From contig NZ_CP119108.1 of the NCBI RefSeq assembly GCF_029094505.1, forward strand, positions 806,001 through 870,000: a stretch of DNA of 64,000 nucleotides. Reading direction: 5' to 3'. The stretch comes from Microbacterium horticulturae. Lineage in GTDB: Bacteria > Actinomycetota > Actinomycetes > Actinomycetales > Microbacteriaceae. Numbering within the stretch: position 1 is the stretch's first letter; each line of letters opens with the position of its first letter. Shown one piece after another: positions 26,096 through 34,684 of the stretch. The position numbers and the translations under genes are program-made. Below the pieces are notes generated by a model, which was given only the letters and a program-made list of their open reading frames with translations, was not told where the DNA came from and did not search any database.

Positions 26096-27460
26096 ATGAC
26101 CGACTACGCCGTCGTCAACCCCGCCACCGGCGAGACCCTCGCCACCTACGACACCTTCACCGACGAACAGATCGATGCGGCGATCGCCAGGGCGAATGCG
26201 GCCTTCGGCACCTGGTCGCACACGCCCGTCGCCGAGCGGGCCGCCGTCGTGCGGCGAATCGCCGGACTGCACCGCGAGCGCCGCGACGAGTTGGCCGCGA
26301 TCATCGTGCGGGAGATGGGCAAGCCGATCGCCGCAGCCGAGGGCGAGGTCGACTTCGCCGCCGACATCATCGAGTTCTACGCCGACCACGCCGACGAGAT
26401 CACCGCCGATCGGCCGATCGAGATCCTCGGCGAGGGCACGGCCGTGGTCCGGCGCGCGCCGCTGGGCGTGCTGCTGGGCATCATGCCCTGGAACTTCCCG
26501 GCCTACCAGGTCGCCCGGTTCGCTGCGCCCAACCTCGTCAACGGCAACACGATCCTGCTCAAGCATGCGCCGCAGTGCCCGGAGTCGGCGGCGCTGCTCG
26601 AGGAGATCTACGAGGCCGCAGGGCTGCCTGACGGGGCGTACGTCAACGTGTACGCGACGAACGACCAGGCCGCCCGCATCATCGCCGACCCGCGCGTGCA
26701 GGGCGTGTCGGTGACGGGCTCCGAGCGCGCGGGTGCCGCGGTGGCCGAGGTCGCCGGGCGCAACCTGAAGAAGGTCGCGCTCGAGCTGGGTGGCTCCGAC
26801 CCGTTCATCGTGCTGTCGACCGACGACCTCGACACCGTCGTGCAGGCCGCCGTCGACGCGCGGCTCGACAACAACGGGCAGAGCTGCAACGGTGCGAAGC
26901 GCTTCATCGTGACAGACGGGCTCTACGACGCGTTCGCCGAGAAGTTCACCGCCGCGATGGCGGCGGTCGCGGCATCCGACCCCACCGATGCCGCCACCGT
27001 GCTCGGCCCGCTCTCGTCCGAGGCGGCCGCGGCTCGCCTGCAGGAACAGATCGACACCGCCGTGGCGCAGGGGGCGACCGTGCTCACCGGCGGCACCCGC
27101 GAGGGCACGTTCTTCGCGCCCACGGTGCTGGCCGACGTCACGCCCGAGATGGACGTGTACCGGCAGGAGCTCTTCGGCCCCGCCGCGGTGGTCTATCGCG
27201 TCGCCGGCGAGGACGAGGCGGTGGCCCTGGCCAACGACACCTCGTTCGGTCTCGGCTCGTACGTGTTCACCACCGACCCCGAGCAGGCGCAGCGGGTGGC
27301 CGACGGGATCGACGCGGGCATGGTGTACGTGAACCTCGTGCTCGCCGACAGCCCCGAACTGCCCTTCGGCGGCGTGAAGCGCAGCGGCACCTCGCGTGAG
27401 CTCGGGCTGCTCGCGGCCGACGAGTTCGTGAACAAGAAGCTCGTGCGCGTCGGCCCCTGA
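26096..27460 (+). CDS. Second aldehyde dehydrogenase of the putrescine/GABA operon
   Basis: This 454-residue aldehyde dehydrogenase belongs to the shorter group that includes succinate-semialdehyde dehydrogenases of the GabD1/Sad type. Visible motifs are IMPWNFPAYQVARFAAP, KHAPQCPESAALLEE, VTGSERAGAAV, VALELGGSDPFIV with the general base, catalytic Cys 264 in NNGQSCNGAKR, and PFGGVKRSGTSRELG. AGGAGG lies directly before the ATG, 11 bases after the previous stop. In this operon it may convert 4-aminobutanal to GABA while the other enzyme handles succinate semialdehyde, or the reverse. Confidence 0.85.
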   Translation: MTDYAVVNPATGETLATYDTFTDEQIDAAIARANAAFGTWSHTPVAERAAVVRRIAGLHRERRDELAAIIVREMGKPIAAAEGEVDFAADIIEFYADHADEITADRPIEILGEGTAVVRRAPLGVLLGIMPWNFPAYQVARFAAPNLVNGNTILLKHAPQCPESAALLEEIYEAAGLPDGAYVNVYATNDQAARIIADPRVQGVSVTGSERAGAAVAEVAGRNLKKVALELGGSDPFIVLSTDDLDTVVQAAVDARLDNNGQSCNGAKRFIVTDGLYDAFAEKFTAAMAAVAASDPTDAATVLGPLSSEAAAARLQEQIDTAVAQGATVLTGGTREGTFFAPTVLADVTPEMDVYRQELFGPAAVVYRVAGEDEAVALANDTSFGLGSYVFTTDPEQAQRVADGIDAGMVYVNLVLADSPELPFGGVKRSGTSRELGLLAADEFVNKKLVRVGP

Positions 27461-27480
27461 CGGTGTTCGGCTTCCCTCGG

Positions 27481-27531
27481 TTCGCGCCGGGGGAGGCCAT
27501 GCCGTACACTGGAGAGGCAGTTGATAACTGC
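27481..27531 (+). promoter_or_regulatory. Candidate promoter and small hairpin upstream of tRNA-Trp
   Basis: TACACT at 27505-27510 is a plausible -10 box; TTCGCG at 27481-27486 is a weak -35 at 18 bases. A perfect small hairpin GCAGTT-GAT-AACTGC follows at 27517-27531. This stretch would drive the tRNA-Trp/secE/nusG unit. Confidence 0.35.
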
Positions 27532-27624
27532 ATTCTTTCGCCGTGCCCGGCGTCTCGGGCAACACCCCTGAGGTCACCGACACGGCGCCGGAATGCGATC
27601 ACTGTGAGGCTCGCAAGGGTCTCT

Positions 27625-27697
<73 letters not shown>

Positions 27698-27743
27698 CGC
27701 GTCAGCGCATGCTGACATCACGAAGACGATTCAGGTGGAGTCG

Positions 27744-28022
27744 ATGGTCCAGGACGAGCCGAACGGCGAGATCGTCGCCGCAACCGACCGGCCGCGCGCG
27801 AAGGGCGAGCGCAAGCCCAACATCTTCGCACGTATCGCCATCTTCATCCGCCAGGTCTTCGCTGAACTCCGCAAGGTCGTCGTCCCCACGCGGCAGGAGC
27901 TGATCAAGTACTCGCTGGTCTCGATCGGGTTCGTCGTCGTGGTGATGGCCATCGTCTGGGGGCTCGACCTCCTGTTCACGATGGTGACGAGCTGGGTGTT
28001 CGGCAACCCGGGCGGCGTGTGA
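27744..28022 (+). CDS. secE: Preprotein translocase subunit SecE
   Basis: This 92-residue protein is the small membrane subunit of the SecYEG translocon. A cytoplasmic N-terminal tail is followed by the amphipathic segment RQVFAELRKVVVPTRQELIKYS, containing the conserved Val-Pro, and one membrane helix (residues about 58-80, IGFVVVVMAIVWGLDLLF). ATG 27744 is chosen over GTG 27735 because AGGTGGAG serves as its ribosome-binding site. Single-helix SecE is normal for Actinobacteria. It is followed by nusG, as in most bacteria. Confidence 0.95.
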   Translation: MVQDEPNGEIVAATDRPRAKGERKPNIFARIAIFIRQVFAELRKVVVPTRQELIKYSLVSIGFVVVVMAIVWGLDLLFTMVTSWVFGNPGGV

Positions 28023-28061
28023 CCCGCGGGTCCGCCGCCTCCACGAACGGAAGAGAACTAA

Positions 28062-29144
28062 GTGTCTGAGAAGTACACCGACGACGCCGATTGGGCGACC
28101 GCCGCCGAGCAGTCCAGTGAGGACGACGAGGCCCAGGAGGGCAACGTGCTCGAGGCGCAGCAGCGCTCTGCCGACGCCGCCGAGCACACGGCTCTCCATG
28201 TCGAGGGCGAGAACGCAGAAGGCGACTCGGACGAACTCGACGACATCGACATCGACGACCCGGAGGCGGACGCCATCGTGAACGACGCACTGCACATCGA
28301 CGAAACGGCTGAGGCCGAGGCTGCGGCCGAGGTCCTCAACGACGACGCCGCAGACGAGCAGCAGCGCCGTGCTGCCGAGGCCGAAGAAGAGGTGGCCCCC
28401 TACGACGGCCCCGACGTGAACGGCGAAGAGGATCGTCCGGTCCTCGACGAGGAGTTCACCGAAGAGGTGGATGCCGCGGCCGAGGTCGTCGACGAGGCCG
28501 AGGCCGACGCTGCCGAAGACGAAGACCCGTACGAGACCTTCCGCACCGAGCTGCGGTCGCTGCCGGGCAAGTGGTACGTCATCCACTCCTACGCCGGCTT
28601 CGAGCGCAAGGTGAAGGCCAACATCGAGCAGCGCAAGTCGACGCTCGAGGTCGAAGACGACATCTACCAGGTCGAGGTCCCCATGGAGGACGTCGTCGAG
28701 ATCAAGAACGGCCAGCGCAAGATGGTCAACCGGGTGCGCATTCCCGGTTACGTGCTCGTGCGCATGGAACTGAACGAAGACACCTGGTCGGTCGTCCGCC
28801 ACACACCGGGCGTGACCGGCTTCGTCGGCAACGCGCACAACCCGACCCCGCTGCGCTTCGAAGAGGCCTTCAACATGCTGAAGTCGCTCGTTGAGATCAA
28901 AGAGGTCGCACCGGCCAAGGGCGGTGCCGCCAAGGGCGCGCCGGTCGCCGCGCGCGTCATCCCCGCCGAGGTCGACTTCGAGGTCGGCGAGACCATCACC
29001 ATCAAGGACGGCTCGTTCGCGGGCCTGCCGGGCACGATCAGCGAGATCCAGCCGGCCAGCGGCAAGCTGACCGTCCTCGTCTCGCTGTTCGAGCGCGAGA
29101 CGCCGGTCGAGCTGAGCTTCGACCAGGTCACCAAGATGATTTGA
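28062..29144 (+). CDS. nusG: Transcription termination/antitermination protein NusG with long acidic N-terminal extension
   Basis: This 360-residue protein binds RNA polymerase and couples elongation with Rho or the ribosome. The conserved part starts at Trp 171 ([19 protein letters not shown] domain to about residue 285) and ends with the KOW domain (about 306-360; [15 protein letters not shown]). Residues 1-165 are mostly Glu, Asp and Ala with no fold signature, making the protein about twice the length of E. coli NusG. Acidic N-terminal extensions are known in actinobacterial NusG, though this one is long. The GTG start at 28062 has GGAAGAG upstream. The rplKA genes follow. Confidence 0.95.
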   Translation: MSEKYTDDADWATAAEQSSEDDEAQEGNVLEAQQRSADAAEHTALHVEGENAEGDSDELDDIDIDDPEADAIVNDALHIDETAEAEAAAEVLNDDAADEQQRRAAEAEEEVAPYDGPDVNGEEDRPVLDEEFTEEVDAAAEVVDEAEADAAEDEDPYETFRTELRSLPGKWYVIHSYAGFERKVKANIEQRKSTLEVEDDIYQVEVPMEDVVEIKNGQRKMVNRVRIPGYVLVRMELNEDTWSVVRHTPGVTGFVGNAHNPTPLRFEEAFNMLKSLVEIKEVAPAKGGAAKGAPVAARVIPAEVDFEVGETITIKDGSFAGLPGTISEIQPASGKLTVLVSLFERETPVELSFDQVTKMI

Positions 29145-29196
29145 CGCGCTCTGCGCGTCGTACAGACACCACCGTCCATCCGGACGCGTGGGAGAA

Positions 29197-29215
29197 CGGA
29201 TGCCGCTGGCATCCG
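29197..29215 (+). repeat. Hairpin in the nusG-rplK spacer
   Basis: CGGATGCC and GGCATCCG form a perfect 8-base stem with a 3-base loop in the 91-base gap before rplK. No T-tract follows, so it is unlikely to terminate. It may mark an mRNA processing or L1/L11 leader structure. Confidence 0.4.
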
Positions 29216-29235
29216 ATTCGATGAAAGGAAACAAC

Positions 29236-29667
29236 ATGGCACCGAAGAAGAAGGTGACCGGCCTGATCAAGCTCCAGATCAACGCCGGCGCCGCCAACCC
29301 GGCGCCGCCGATCGGGCCTGCGCTCGGTCAGCACGGCGTCAACATCATGGAGTTCTGCAAGGCGTACAACGCGGCGACCGAGTCGCAGCGCGGCAACGTC
29401 ATCCCCGTGGAGATCACCGTCTACGAGGACCGCAGCTTCACCTTCGTCCTGAAGACCCCGCCGGCCGCTGAGCTCATCAAGAAGGCCGCGGGCGTCCCGA
29501 AGGGTTCGTCCGTTCCGCACACCGACAAGGTCGGAAAGCTCACCAAGGAGCAGGTGCGTCAGATCGCCGAGACCAAGCAGCCCGACCTGAACGCGAACGA
29601 CATCGAGGCCGCCTCGAAGATCATCGCCGGCACCGCCCGTTCCATGGGCATCACGGTCGAGGACTGA
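29236..29667 (+). CDS. rplK: 50S ribosomal protein L11
   Basis: This 143-residue protein binds the GTPase centre of 23S rRNA. N-terminal [24 protein letters not shown] is the unmistakable L11 proline-rich region and the C-terminal RNA-binding domain ends with [24 protein letters not shown] precedes the ATG at 29236; longer in-frame starts lie in the spacer hairpin and are not used. It is followed 14 bases later by rplA. Confidence 0.98.
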   Translation: MAPKKKVTGLIKLQINAGAANPAPPIGPALGQHGVNIMEFCKAYNAATESQRGNVIPVEITVYEDRSFTFVLKTPPAAELIKKAAGVPKGSSVPHTDKVGKLTKEQVRQIAETKQPDLNANDIEAASKIIAGTARSMGITVED

Positions 29668-29681
29668 GGGGAGTAACGAAC

Positions 29682-30371
29682 ATGGCTACCAAGTCCAAGG
29701 CTTACAAGGCTGCCGTCGAGAAGATCGAGGCAGACAAGTACTACACCCCGACCGAGGCCGTCGCGCTCGCGAAGGAGACCGGGTCGAAGAAGTTCGACTC
29801 GACCGTCGAGGTCGCGCTCAAGCTCTCGGTCGACCCGCGCAAGGCCGACCAGATGGTGCGCGGCACCGTCATGCTGCCGCACGGCACCGGCAAGACCGCC
29901 CGCGTCATCGTGTTCGCGAACGGCCCGGCCGCTGAGGCGGCTCTGGCCGCCGGCGCCGACGAGGTCGGCAGCACCGAGCTCATCGAGAAGGTCGCCGGCG
30001 GGTGGACCGACTTCGATGCGGCCGTCGCCACGCCCGAGCTCATGGGCCAGGTCGGTCGTCTCGGCAAGGTGCTGGGTCCCCGTGGCCTGATGCCGAACCC
30101 GAAGACCGGCACCGTGACCCCGAACCCGGCCAAGGCCGTCGAGGAGATCAAGGGCGGCAAGATCGAGTTCCGTGTCGACAAGCACGCCAACGTGCACTTC
30201 ATCGTCGGCAAGGCCTCGTTCACGGCTGAGCAGCTCGACGAGAACCTGAAGACGGCGCTCGAAGAGATCGTGCGTCTCAAGCCCGCCAGCTCGAAGGGCC
30301 GTTACATCCAGAAGGGCGCCGTGTCGACCACGTTCGGCCCCGGCATCCCGCTGGACGTCAACGCCATCTGA
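29682..30371 (+). CDS. rplA: 50S ribosomal protein L1
   Basis: This 229-residue protein forms the L1 stalk on 23S rRNA and in many bacteria represses its own operon. Typical stretches are [41 protein letters not shown] and [24 protein letters not shown] upstream is the ribosome-binding site. A strong hairpin terminator follows at 30384-30425, so the tRNA-secE-nusG-rplK-rplA unit ends here and does not continue into rplJ. Confidence 0.98.
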   Translation: MATKSKAYKAAVEKIEADKYYTPTEAVALAKETGSKKFDSTVEVALKLSVDPRKADQMVRGTVMLPHGTGKTARVIVFANGPAAEAALAAGADEVGSTELIEKVAGGWTDFDAAVATPELMGQVGRLGKVLGPRGLMPNPKTGTVTPNPAKAVEEIKGGKIEFRVDKHANVHFIVGKASFTAEQLDENLKTALEEIVRLKPASSKGRYIQKGAVSTTFGPGIPLDVNAI

Positions 30372-30383
30372 GTCTGACACTCA

Positions 30384-30425
30384 CGCGAAACGGGGTTCCG
30401 CCTTCGGGCGGGGCCCCGTTTCGCG
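30384..30425 (+). terminator. Hairpin terminator after rplA
   Basis: CGCGAAACGGGG (30384-30395) pairs with CCCCGTTTCGCG (30414-30425); the stem continues inward through TTCCGCC/GGCGGGG with two G-U pairs around a TTCG loop. The stem of about 19 base pairs is very stable but has only a weak T-run, as is usual in GC-rich genomes. Confidence 0.85.
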
Positions 30426-30448
30426 TCTGGACGGGTGGATGCCGCTTC

Positions 30449-30724
30449 TCACGCCGTGGCGCGCACCTCGAAGCCGTGCTCGCCGGTGGGTGCGGCATCC
30501 CGCACCTCCGCTCCGGTCACCCGCGAGCCGGGCGGACCCTCGGCCATCCAGGCCAAGATCCGGTCGACCTGCTCGTCGGTGCCCTCGACCTCGGCCTCGA
30601 CCGTGCCGTCGCGGCGGTTGCGCACCCAGCCGCTCACGCCGGCCTCGTCGGCCTCCATGCGCATCGTGTAGCGGTAGCCGACGCCCTGGACCTCGCCCGA
30701 GACGATCACATGCACCCGTCGCAT
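30449..30724 (-). CDS. acyP: Acylphosphatase
   Basis: This 91-residue enzyme hydrolyses the carboxyl-phosphate bond of acyl phosphates. The family's phosphate-binding loop with catalytic Arg is GEVQGVGYRYTM (about residues 10-21) and the catalytic Asn lies in GWVRNRRDGTVEAEVEG. The length is standard. It is a single minus-strand gene, convergent with rplA across the terminator. Confidence 0.93.
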   Translation of the reverse strand: MRRVHVIVSGEVQGVGYRYTMRMEADEAGVSGWVRNRRDGTVEAEVEGTDEQVDRILAWMAEGPPGSRVTGAEVRDAAPTGEHGFEVRATA

Positions 30725-30743
30725 GGGTCCATCGTGCCAGCGC

Positions 30744-31391
30744 TCAGGCGCCCAGCGCGAGGTTCACCGCGAGTGCCGCCATGATCACGGCGATCGCGCA
30801 GTCGACGATGCGCCACGCGCGCGGCGTCGCCAGCCACGGGCCGAGCAGGCGCGCGCCGAATCCCAGGCCGAAGAACCAGAGCGCGCTGGCGCAGGCGGCG
30901 CCGAGCGCGAACCACCAGCGAGCGTCGCCGTGCGTGTTCGCGACGGTGCCGAGCAGAAACACCGTGTCGAGGTACACATGCGGGTTGAGCCAGGTCAGCG
31001 CCAGGCAGGCGAGAACCACCGGGAGCGCGGTGCGGGTCGCCGTCGCGACGGTGCCGTCGGCGGGGGATGCCGCAGGCGACGATGACGCGGCGTGCAGGGC
31101 CTCGCCGGTCGGGCGTATCGCGCGGCGTGCGGCCAGCACGGCGTAGGTGAGCAGGAACGCTGCTCCCACCCAGCGCACGGCGTCGACGAGCCATGGCAGC
31201 GCCTGCAGTGCGAGCCCGAGGCCCGAGACGCCGAGCAGGATCAGCGTGGCGTCCGACGCCGTGCAGATGAGCACGACGGCCAGGATGTGCTCGCGACGCA
31301 GCCCCTGGCGCAGCACGAACATGTTCTGCGCGCCGATGGCGATGATGAGCGACAGGCCGAGTCCAAGACCGGCGAGAACGGGGCTGAGCAC
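30744..31391 (-). CDS. LysE/ArgO-family amino acid exporter
   Basis: This 215-residue membrane protein has about six hydrophobic helices and exports basic amino acids such as lysine or arginine in characterised relatives. It carries the LysE-type start GLGLGLSLIIAIGAQNMFVLRQGLRREH and ALTWLNPHVYLDTVFLLGT, the conserved Asn-Pro region. It is divergent from a LysG/ArgP-type regulator with 68 bases between, the standard LysEG arrangement; induction by intracellular basic amino acids is therefore likely. Confidence 0.92.
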   Translation of the reverse strand: MLSPVLAGLGLGLSLIIAIGAQNMFVLRQGLRREHILAVVLICTASDATLILLGVSGLGLALQALPWLVDAVRWVGAAFLLTYAVLAARRAIRPTGEALHAASSSPAASPADGTVATATRTALPVVLACLALTWLNPHVYLDTVFLLGTVANTHGDARWWFALGAACASALWFFGLGFGARLLGPWLATPRAWRIVDCAIAVIMAALAVNLALGA

Positions 31392-31415
31392 CTTTTGACG
31401 CTACGAGCGCGGCCG

Positions 31416-31454
31416 CATGAAGTACAGCTCATGGTCCTTACGCAGCATTAGCAT
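31416..31454. promoter_or_regulatory. lysE/lysG intergenic control region
   Basis: CATGA (31416-31420) and TCATG (31429-31433) form a short inverted repeat, a candidate site for the LysG-like regulator. TAGCAT at 31449-31454 may be the lysG -10, only 5 bases before the first ATG, which implies a leaderless or nearly leaderless lysG message. Confidence 0.4.
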
Positions 31455-31459
31455 GACTG

Positions 31460-32356
31460 ATGATGCGTATCCCGTTCGAGCTCGCCGAGACCCTCGCCGT
31501 GATCGTGGACGAGGGAACGCTGGATGCTGCGGCCCGCCGCCTGCACGTCACTCCCAGCGCCGTCAGTCAACGCGTGAAGGCGCTTGAAGAGCAGCTCGGT
31601 CAGGTCGTGCTCATCCGCGCCAAACCCGCGCGGGCGACGCCGACGGGTGACGCCATCGTGCGCCTTGCGCGTCAGCTCGCACTGCTCGAGCACGATGCGC
31701 TCGCCGGTCTCGGTGACGATGCGGCGCGCACGAGCATCCCGCTCGCCGTCAACGCCGATTCGCTGACGACGTGGTTCCTCGATCCGCTCGCGCGGCTCAT
31801 GCAGCGGCATCCCGTCGTCTTCGACCTGCACCGCGATGACCAGGACTTCACCGCGGGCCTGCTCGAGAGCGGCGCGGTCATGGGCGCGGTCACCTCACGG
31901 TCGCAGCCGGTAGCCGGATGTCGCGTCGAGCCGCTGGGGGCGATGCGGTATGAGGCGGTCGCGACGCCCGGTTACGTGCAGACCTGGCTGAGCGACGGGC
32001 TCACATCGGAGGCGATGGCCGAGGCGCCGGTCGTCTACTTCGATCGGCGCGACGAGCTGCAGTCGACCTGGCTGCGGACACAGGGCTTGGCGGCCGCGGC
32101 GCCGAGGCAGTACATCCCGGCATCGAGCGACTTCGCGCGGGCCGTGTTCCTGGGCATGGGCTGGGGGCTGCTGCCCGGCTTTCAATCCGACGAGGGGCTG
32201 GCCGACGGGTCGCTCGTACGACTGGGCGGCGAGCCGGTCGACGTGCCGCTGCACTGGCAGCAGTGGAATCTGCGGTCACCGCTGCTCGATGCCGTCGCGG
32301 CCGAGGTGATCAGCGAGGGTCGTCGGGTGCTGCGTCGTCTTCCCGCGGGCGGATGA
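31460..32356 (+). CDS. lysG: LysG/ArgP-type LysR-family transcriptional regulator
   Basis: This 298-residue LysR-type regulator has a winged helix at residues about 3-62 (ETLAVIVDEGTLDAAARRLHVTPSAVSQRVKALEEQLG) and a C-terminal effector-binding domain. The short inducer domain and the pairing with a LysE exporter match LysG/ArgP, which activates exporter expression with lysine or arginine as coinducer. ATG codons at 31460 and 31463 are both possible starts. Its 3' end overlaps the convergent MarR gene by 47 bases. Confidence 0.9.
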   Translation: MMRIPFELAETLAVIVDEGTLDAAARRLHVTPSAVSQRVKALEEQLGQVVLIRAKPARATPTGDAIVRLARQLALLEHDALAGLGDDAARTSIPLAVNADSLTTWFLDPLARLMQRHPVVFDLHRDDQDFTAGLLESGAVMGAVTSRSQPVAGCRVEPLGAMRYEAVATPGYVQTWLSDGLTSEAMAEAPVVYFDRRDELQSTWLRTQGLAAAAPRQYIPASSDFARAVFLGMGWGLLPGFQSDEGLADGSLVRLGGEPVDVPLHWQQWNLRSPLLDAVAAEVISEGRRVLRRLPAGG

Positions 32357-32837
32357 TGGTGGATGCCAGGGCCCGGACGAGGCCCGACAGTCGCTCCATC
32401 GACTCCAGGCTCCACCCGTTCGTCGCTTGCTCGAGTCGGTCGACGAACGGGAAGCGGACGGTCTGAAGGCGCTCGCTGCCCAGCGGGGTGACCGAGATCA
32501 GGCGGATGCGGGCATCGTCGGGGTCGAGCTCACGCTCGATGAGCCCGAGGCCCTCCAACTCGGTGACCGCGCGGCTGATGCCGCCCTTGTCGGTGTTCAG
32601 GCGCTCGGCGAGCGTGGAGGCGCTCACCGGGCCGATCTGGTCGATGACCGTGAACACCTTGAAGGTTCCGGGCAGCAGGCCGGGGCTGACGCCTTCCGCG
32701 GCCTCCGCATACGATCTGCGCAGCTGTGTGAACAGCAGCGAGAACGCGCCTTCCATGTCGCGGACGGCGTCATGGCGGGGATCCTGCCCCGAGGCGGCGC
32801 CGTCGGGCGTCGCCTCGGAGCGGGAGGGGCTGATCAT
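32310..32837 (-). CDS. MarR-family transcriptional regulator
   Basis: This 175-residue winged-helix protein has the MarR DNA-binding core in SASTLAERLNTDKGGISRAVTELEGLGLIERELDPDDARIRLI (about residues 72-115), with the conserved Asp-x-Arg wing. It is the second gene of a two-gene operon with a DHA2 efflux pump: its ATG overlaps the pump stop (ATGA at 32834-32837). Three palindromic sites in front of the pump gene fit autoregulation by this protein. The ligand is unknown. Confidence 0.92.
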   Translation of the reverse strand: MISPSRSEATPDGAASGQDPRHDAVRDMEGAFSLLFTQLRRSYAEAAEGVSPGLLPGTFKVFTVIDQIGPVSASTLAERLNTDKGGISRAVTELEGLGLIERELDPDDARIRLISVTPLGSERLQTVRFPFVDRLEQATNGWSLESMERLSGLVRALASTIIRPREDDAAPDDPR

Positions 32838-34561
32838 GATTCCTCAGACCTCGCAGAGCGTCGGGTGGGGACATCCCCGCCGGTCACGGTCGTGACGCTG
32901 CCGGTGGCCGACAGCGCGTCCATGCCCTCGGAGACCGAAACGGTGGCCAGGTCGGCCTCGCCGGCCTCCATGCGCTCGACGTTGGTCATGCGCGTGAGCG
33001 GCTTGTTCGGGACGAACACGATCGCCAGCAGGCTCAGCACCGCGAACGGAACAGCGATCAGGAACGAGTGCGAGATGCCCTGCGCGTAGATGTCCTCGAT
33101 GATGATGCGCAGCGCGTGCGGCATCGTCGAGACCTGGGGGAGCGTCCCGCTGGTCAGCTGCTGCTGCCAGTACTGCGCCTTGTCGCCCAGGCTCATGATC
33201 GCCGTGATCAGGTTCTCCTTGTTGTCGCCCATGAGCTGGATGACCTTGGTCGACAGGGCAGCGCCCATGACCGAGACGCCGATCGTTCCACCCAAGGTGC
33301 GGAAGAACGTGACGCCCGAGCTGGCGACGCCGAGCTCTTCGGGCCTGCAGGTGTTCTGCACGACGAGCACGAGGTTCTGCATCGTCATGCCCACGCCCGC
33401 GCCGAGCAGGAACATGTACACCGAGACCAGCACGAAGTTCGTGTCGTAGTGGATGGTCGACAGTGTGTATGAGCCGGCGATCAGCAGCACAGCGCCGAGC
33501 AGCAGGTACGGCTTCCAGTGCCCGTACCGCGAGATCAGCATCCCGATGAACACAGACGCCAGCAGCAGACCGGCGATCATCGGGATCGTCATCAGGCCCG
33601 CCTGGGTCGGCGTGGCCCCGCGCGCCAGCTGCATGTACTGGCTGAGGAACACCGAGGCGCCGAACATGGCGATGCCCGTGGAGATCGAGGCGATGACCGC
33701 GAGGGTGAAGGTGCGGTTGCGGAACATCGTGAGGGGGACCAGCGGCTCCTTGGAGCGCAGCTCGAAGATGATGAACAGCACCGTGGCCAGGATGGCGCCA
33801 CCGACCATCCAGACGGTCGTGAAGCTCCACCAGGCGTTGTTGGTCCACCAGTCGCCCGTGGTGTCGGTGCCGGCATTGCTCACCCAGATCATGATGAGGG
33901 CGGATGCCGCGGCCAACAGCACGATGCCGACGTAGTCGATCGAGACCTTGCGGCGTTTGTTGGCCGACAGATGCAGTGTCTTCTGAACGATGATCAGTGC
34001 GATCACGGCGACCGGAAGGGAGACGTAGAAGTTCCAGCGCCAGCTCAGGGTGTCGGTCAGCACGCCGCCGAGCAGCGGGCCGCCGACGGTCGAGACCGCC
34101 ATCACGGCGCCGAACAGGCCCATGTACTTGCCGCGCTCGCGCGGGCTGAGGATGTCGGCCATGATGACCTGGCTGAGGGCGGCGAGGCCGCCGGCGCCGA
34201 GACCCTGCACGGTGCGCGCGGCGATGAGCATGTTGGTGTCTTGCGAGAACCCGGCGACGGCCGTCGCGAGCACGAAGATCACGATCGCAAGCTGATAGAG
34301 GAACTTGCGGTTGAAGAGGTCGGCCAGCTTGCCCCAGATCGGGGTGGCGATGGCCGTTGCCAGAAGCGTGGAGGTGACCACCCAGGTGTAGGCGGTCTGG
34401 TTGCCCTTGAGGTCATGGACGATGACCGGAAGCGAGCTGGACACGACGGTCGACGCGAGCATCGACACGAACATGCCCAGGATGAGGCCGGACAGCGCCT
34501 CGAGTACCTGCCGGTGTGACATGGCCGGCTTCTCGCCGGCGACAGAGGGAGTTTTGGACAT
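32834..34561 (-). CDS. DHA2-family (EmrB/QacA type) MFS multidrug efflux transporter
   Basis: This 575-residue membrane protein has about 14 predicted helices, the length and pattern of DHA2 drug:proton antiporters. Motif A is GKLADLFNRKFLYQ, motif C-like GAVMAVSTVGGPLLGGVLTD follows helix 4, and RTVQGLGAGGLAAL matches motif B. An Arg/Ser/Thr-rich cytoplasmic tail ends the protein. It is the first gene of an operon with a MarR regulator, transcribed from a promoter surrounded by palindromes at 34619-34679. Export of toxic hydrophobic compounds is the probable role; substrates are unknown. Confidence 0.92.
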   Translation of the reverse strand: MSKTPSVAGEKPAMSHRQVLEALSGLILGMFVSMLASTVVSSSLPVIVHDLKGNQTAYTWVVTSTLLATAIATPIWGKLADLFNRKFLYQLAIVIFVLATAVAGFSQDTNMLIAARTVQGLGAGGLAALSQVIMADILSPRERGKYMGLFGAVMAVSTVGGPLLGGVLTDTLSWRWNFYVSLPVAVIALIIVQKTLHLSANKRRKVSIDYVGIVLLAAASALIMIWVSNAGTDTTGDWWTNNAWWSFTTVWMVGGAILATVLFIIFELRSKEPLVPLTMFRNRTFTLAVIASISTGIAMFGASVFLSQYMQLARGATPTQAGLMTIPMIAGLLLASVFIGMLISRYGHWKPYLLLGAVLLIAGSYTLSTIHYDTNFVLVSVYMFLLGAGVGMTMQNLVLVVQNTCRPEELGVASSGVTFFRTLGGTIGVSVMGAALSTKVIQLMGDNKENLITAIMSLGDKAQYWQQQLTSGTLPQVSTMPHALRIIIEDIYAQGISHSFLIAVPFAVLSLLAIVFVPNKPLTRMTNVERMEAGEADLATVSVSEGMDALSATGSVTTVTGGDVPTRRSARSEES

Positions 34562-34618
34562 GCAGATCCTTCAGAGGATGAGGGTGCGGATTGATGCGCG
34601 ACGACGCTGGCGCAGATG

Positions 34619-34679
34619 GTTGACGATGGTCAACAGTTGAGATTTGTCAACTATAGATCGATTGTTGACGTTTCGCAAC
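34619..34679 (-). promoter_or_regulatory. Efflux-operon promoter with three stacked MarR-type operators
   Basis: Read on the minus strand, -35 TTGCGA (34673-34678), a 17-base spacer and -10 TATAGT (34650-34655) form a good promoter. Three GTTGAC-like palindromes surround it: GTTGAC-GATG-GTCAAC at 34619-34634 (perfect arms), AGTTGAGA..TGTCAACT at 34635-34652 (one mismatch, overlapping the -10), and GTTG..CAAC at 34664-34679 over the -35. Geometry suggests repression by the MarR protein encoded in the same operon. Confidence 0.75.
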
Positions 34680-34684
34680 TAACG

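Noticed and set aside
27735..27743. GTG at 27735 as the secE start
   Set aside because: The AGGTGGAG containing this GTG is the likely ribosome-binding site for ATG 27744, which gives the usual SecE length.
27702..29297. Minus-strand open frame of 531 codons opposite secE, nusG and the rplK start
   Set aside because: It is antisense to three universally conserved genes and lacks protein-like composition.
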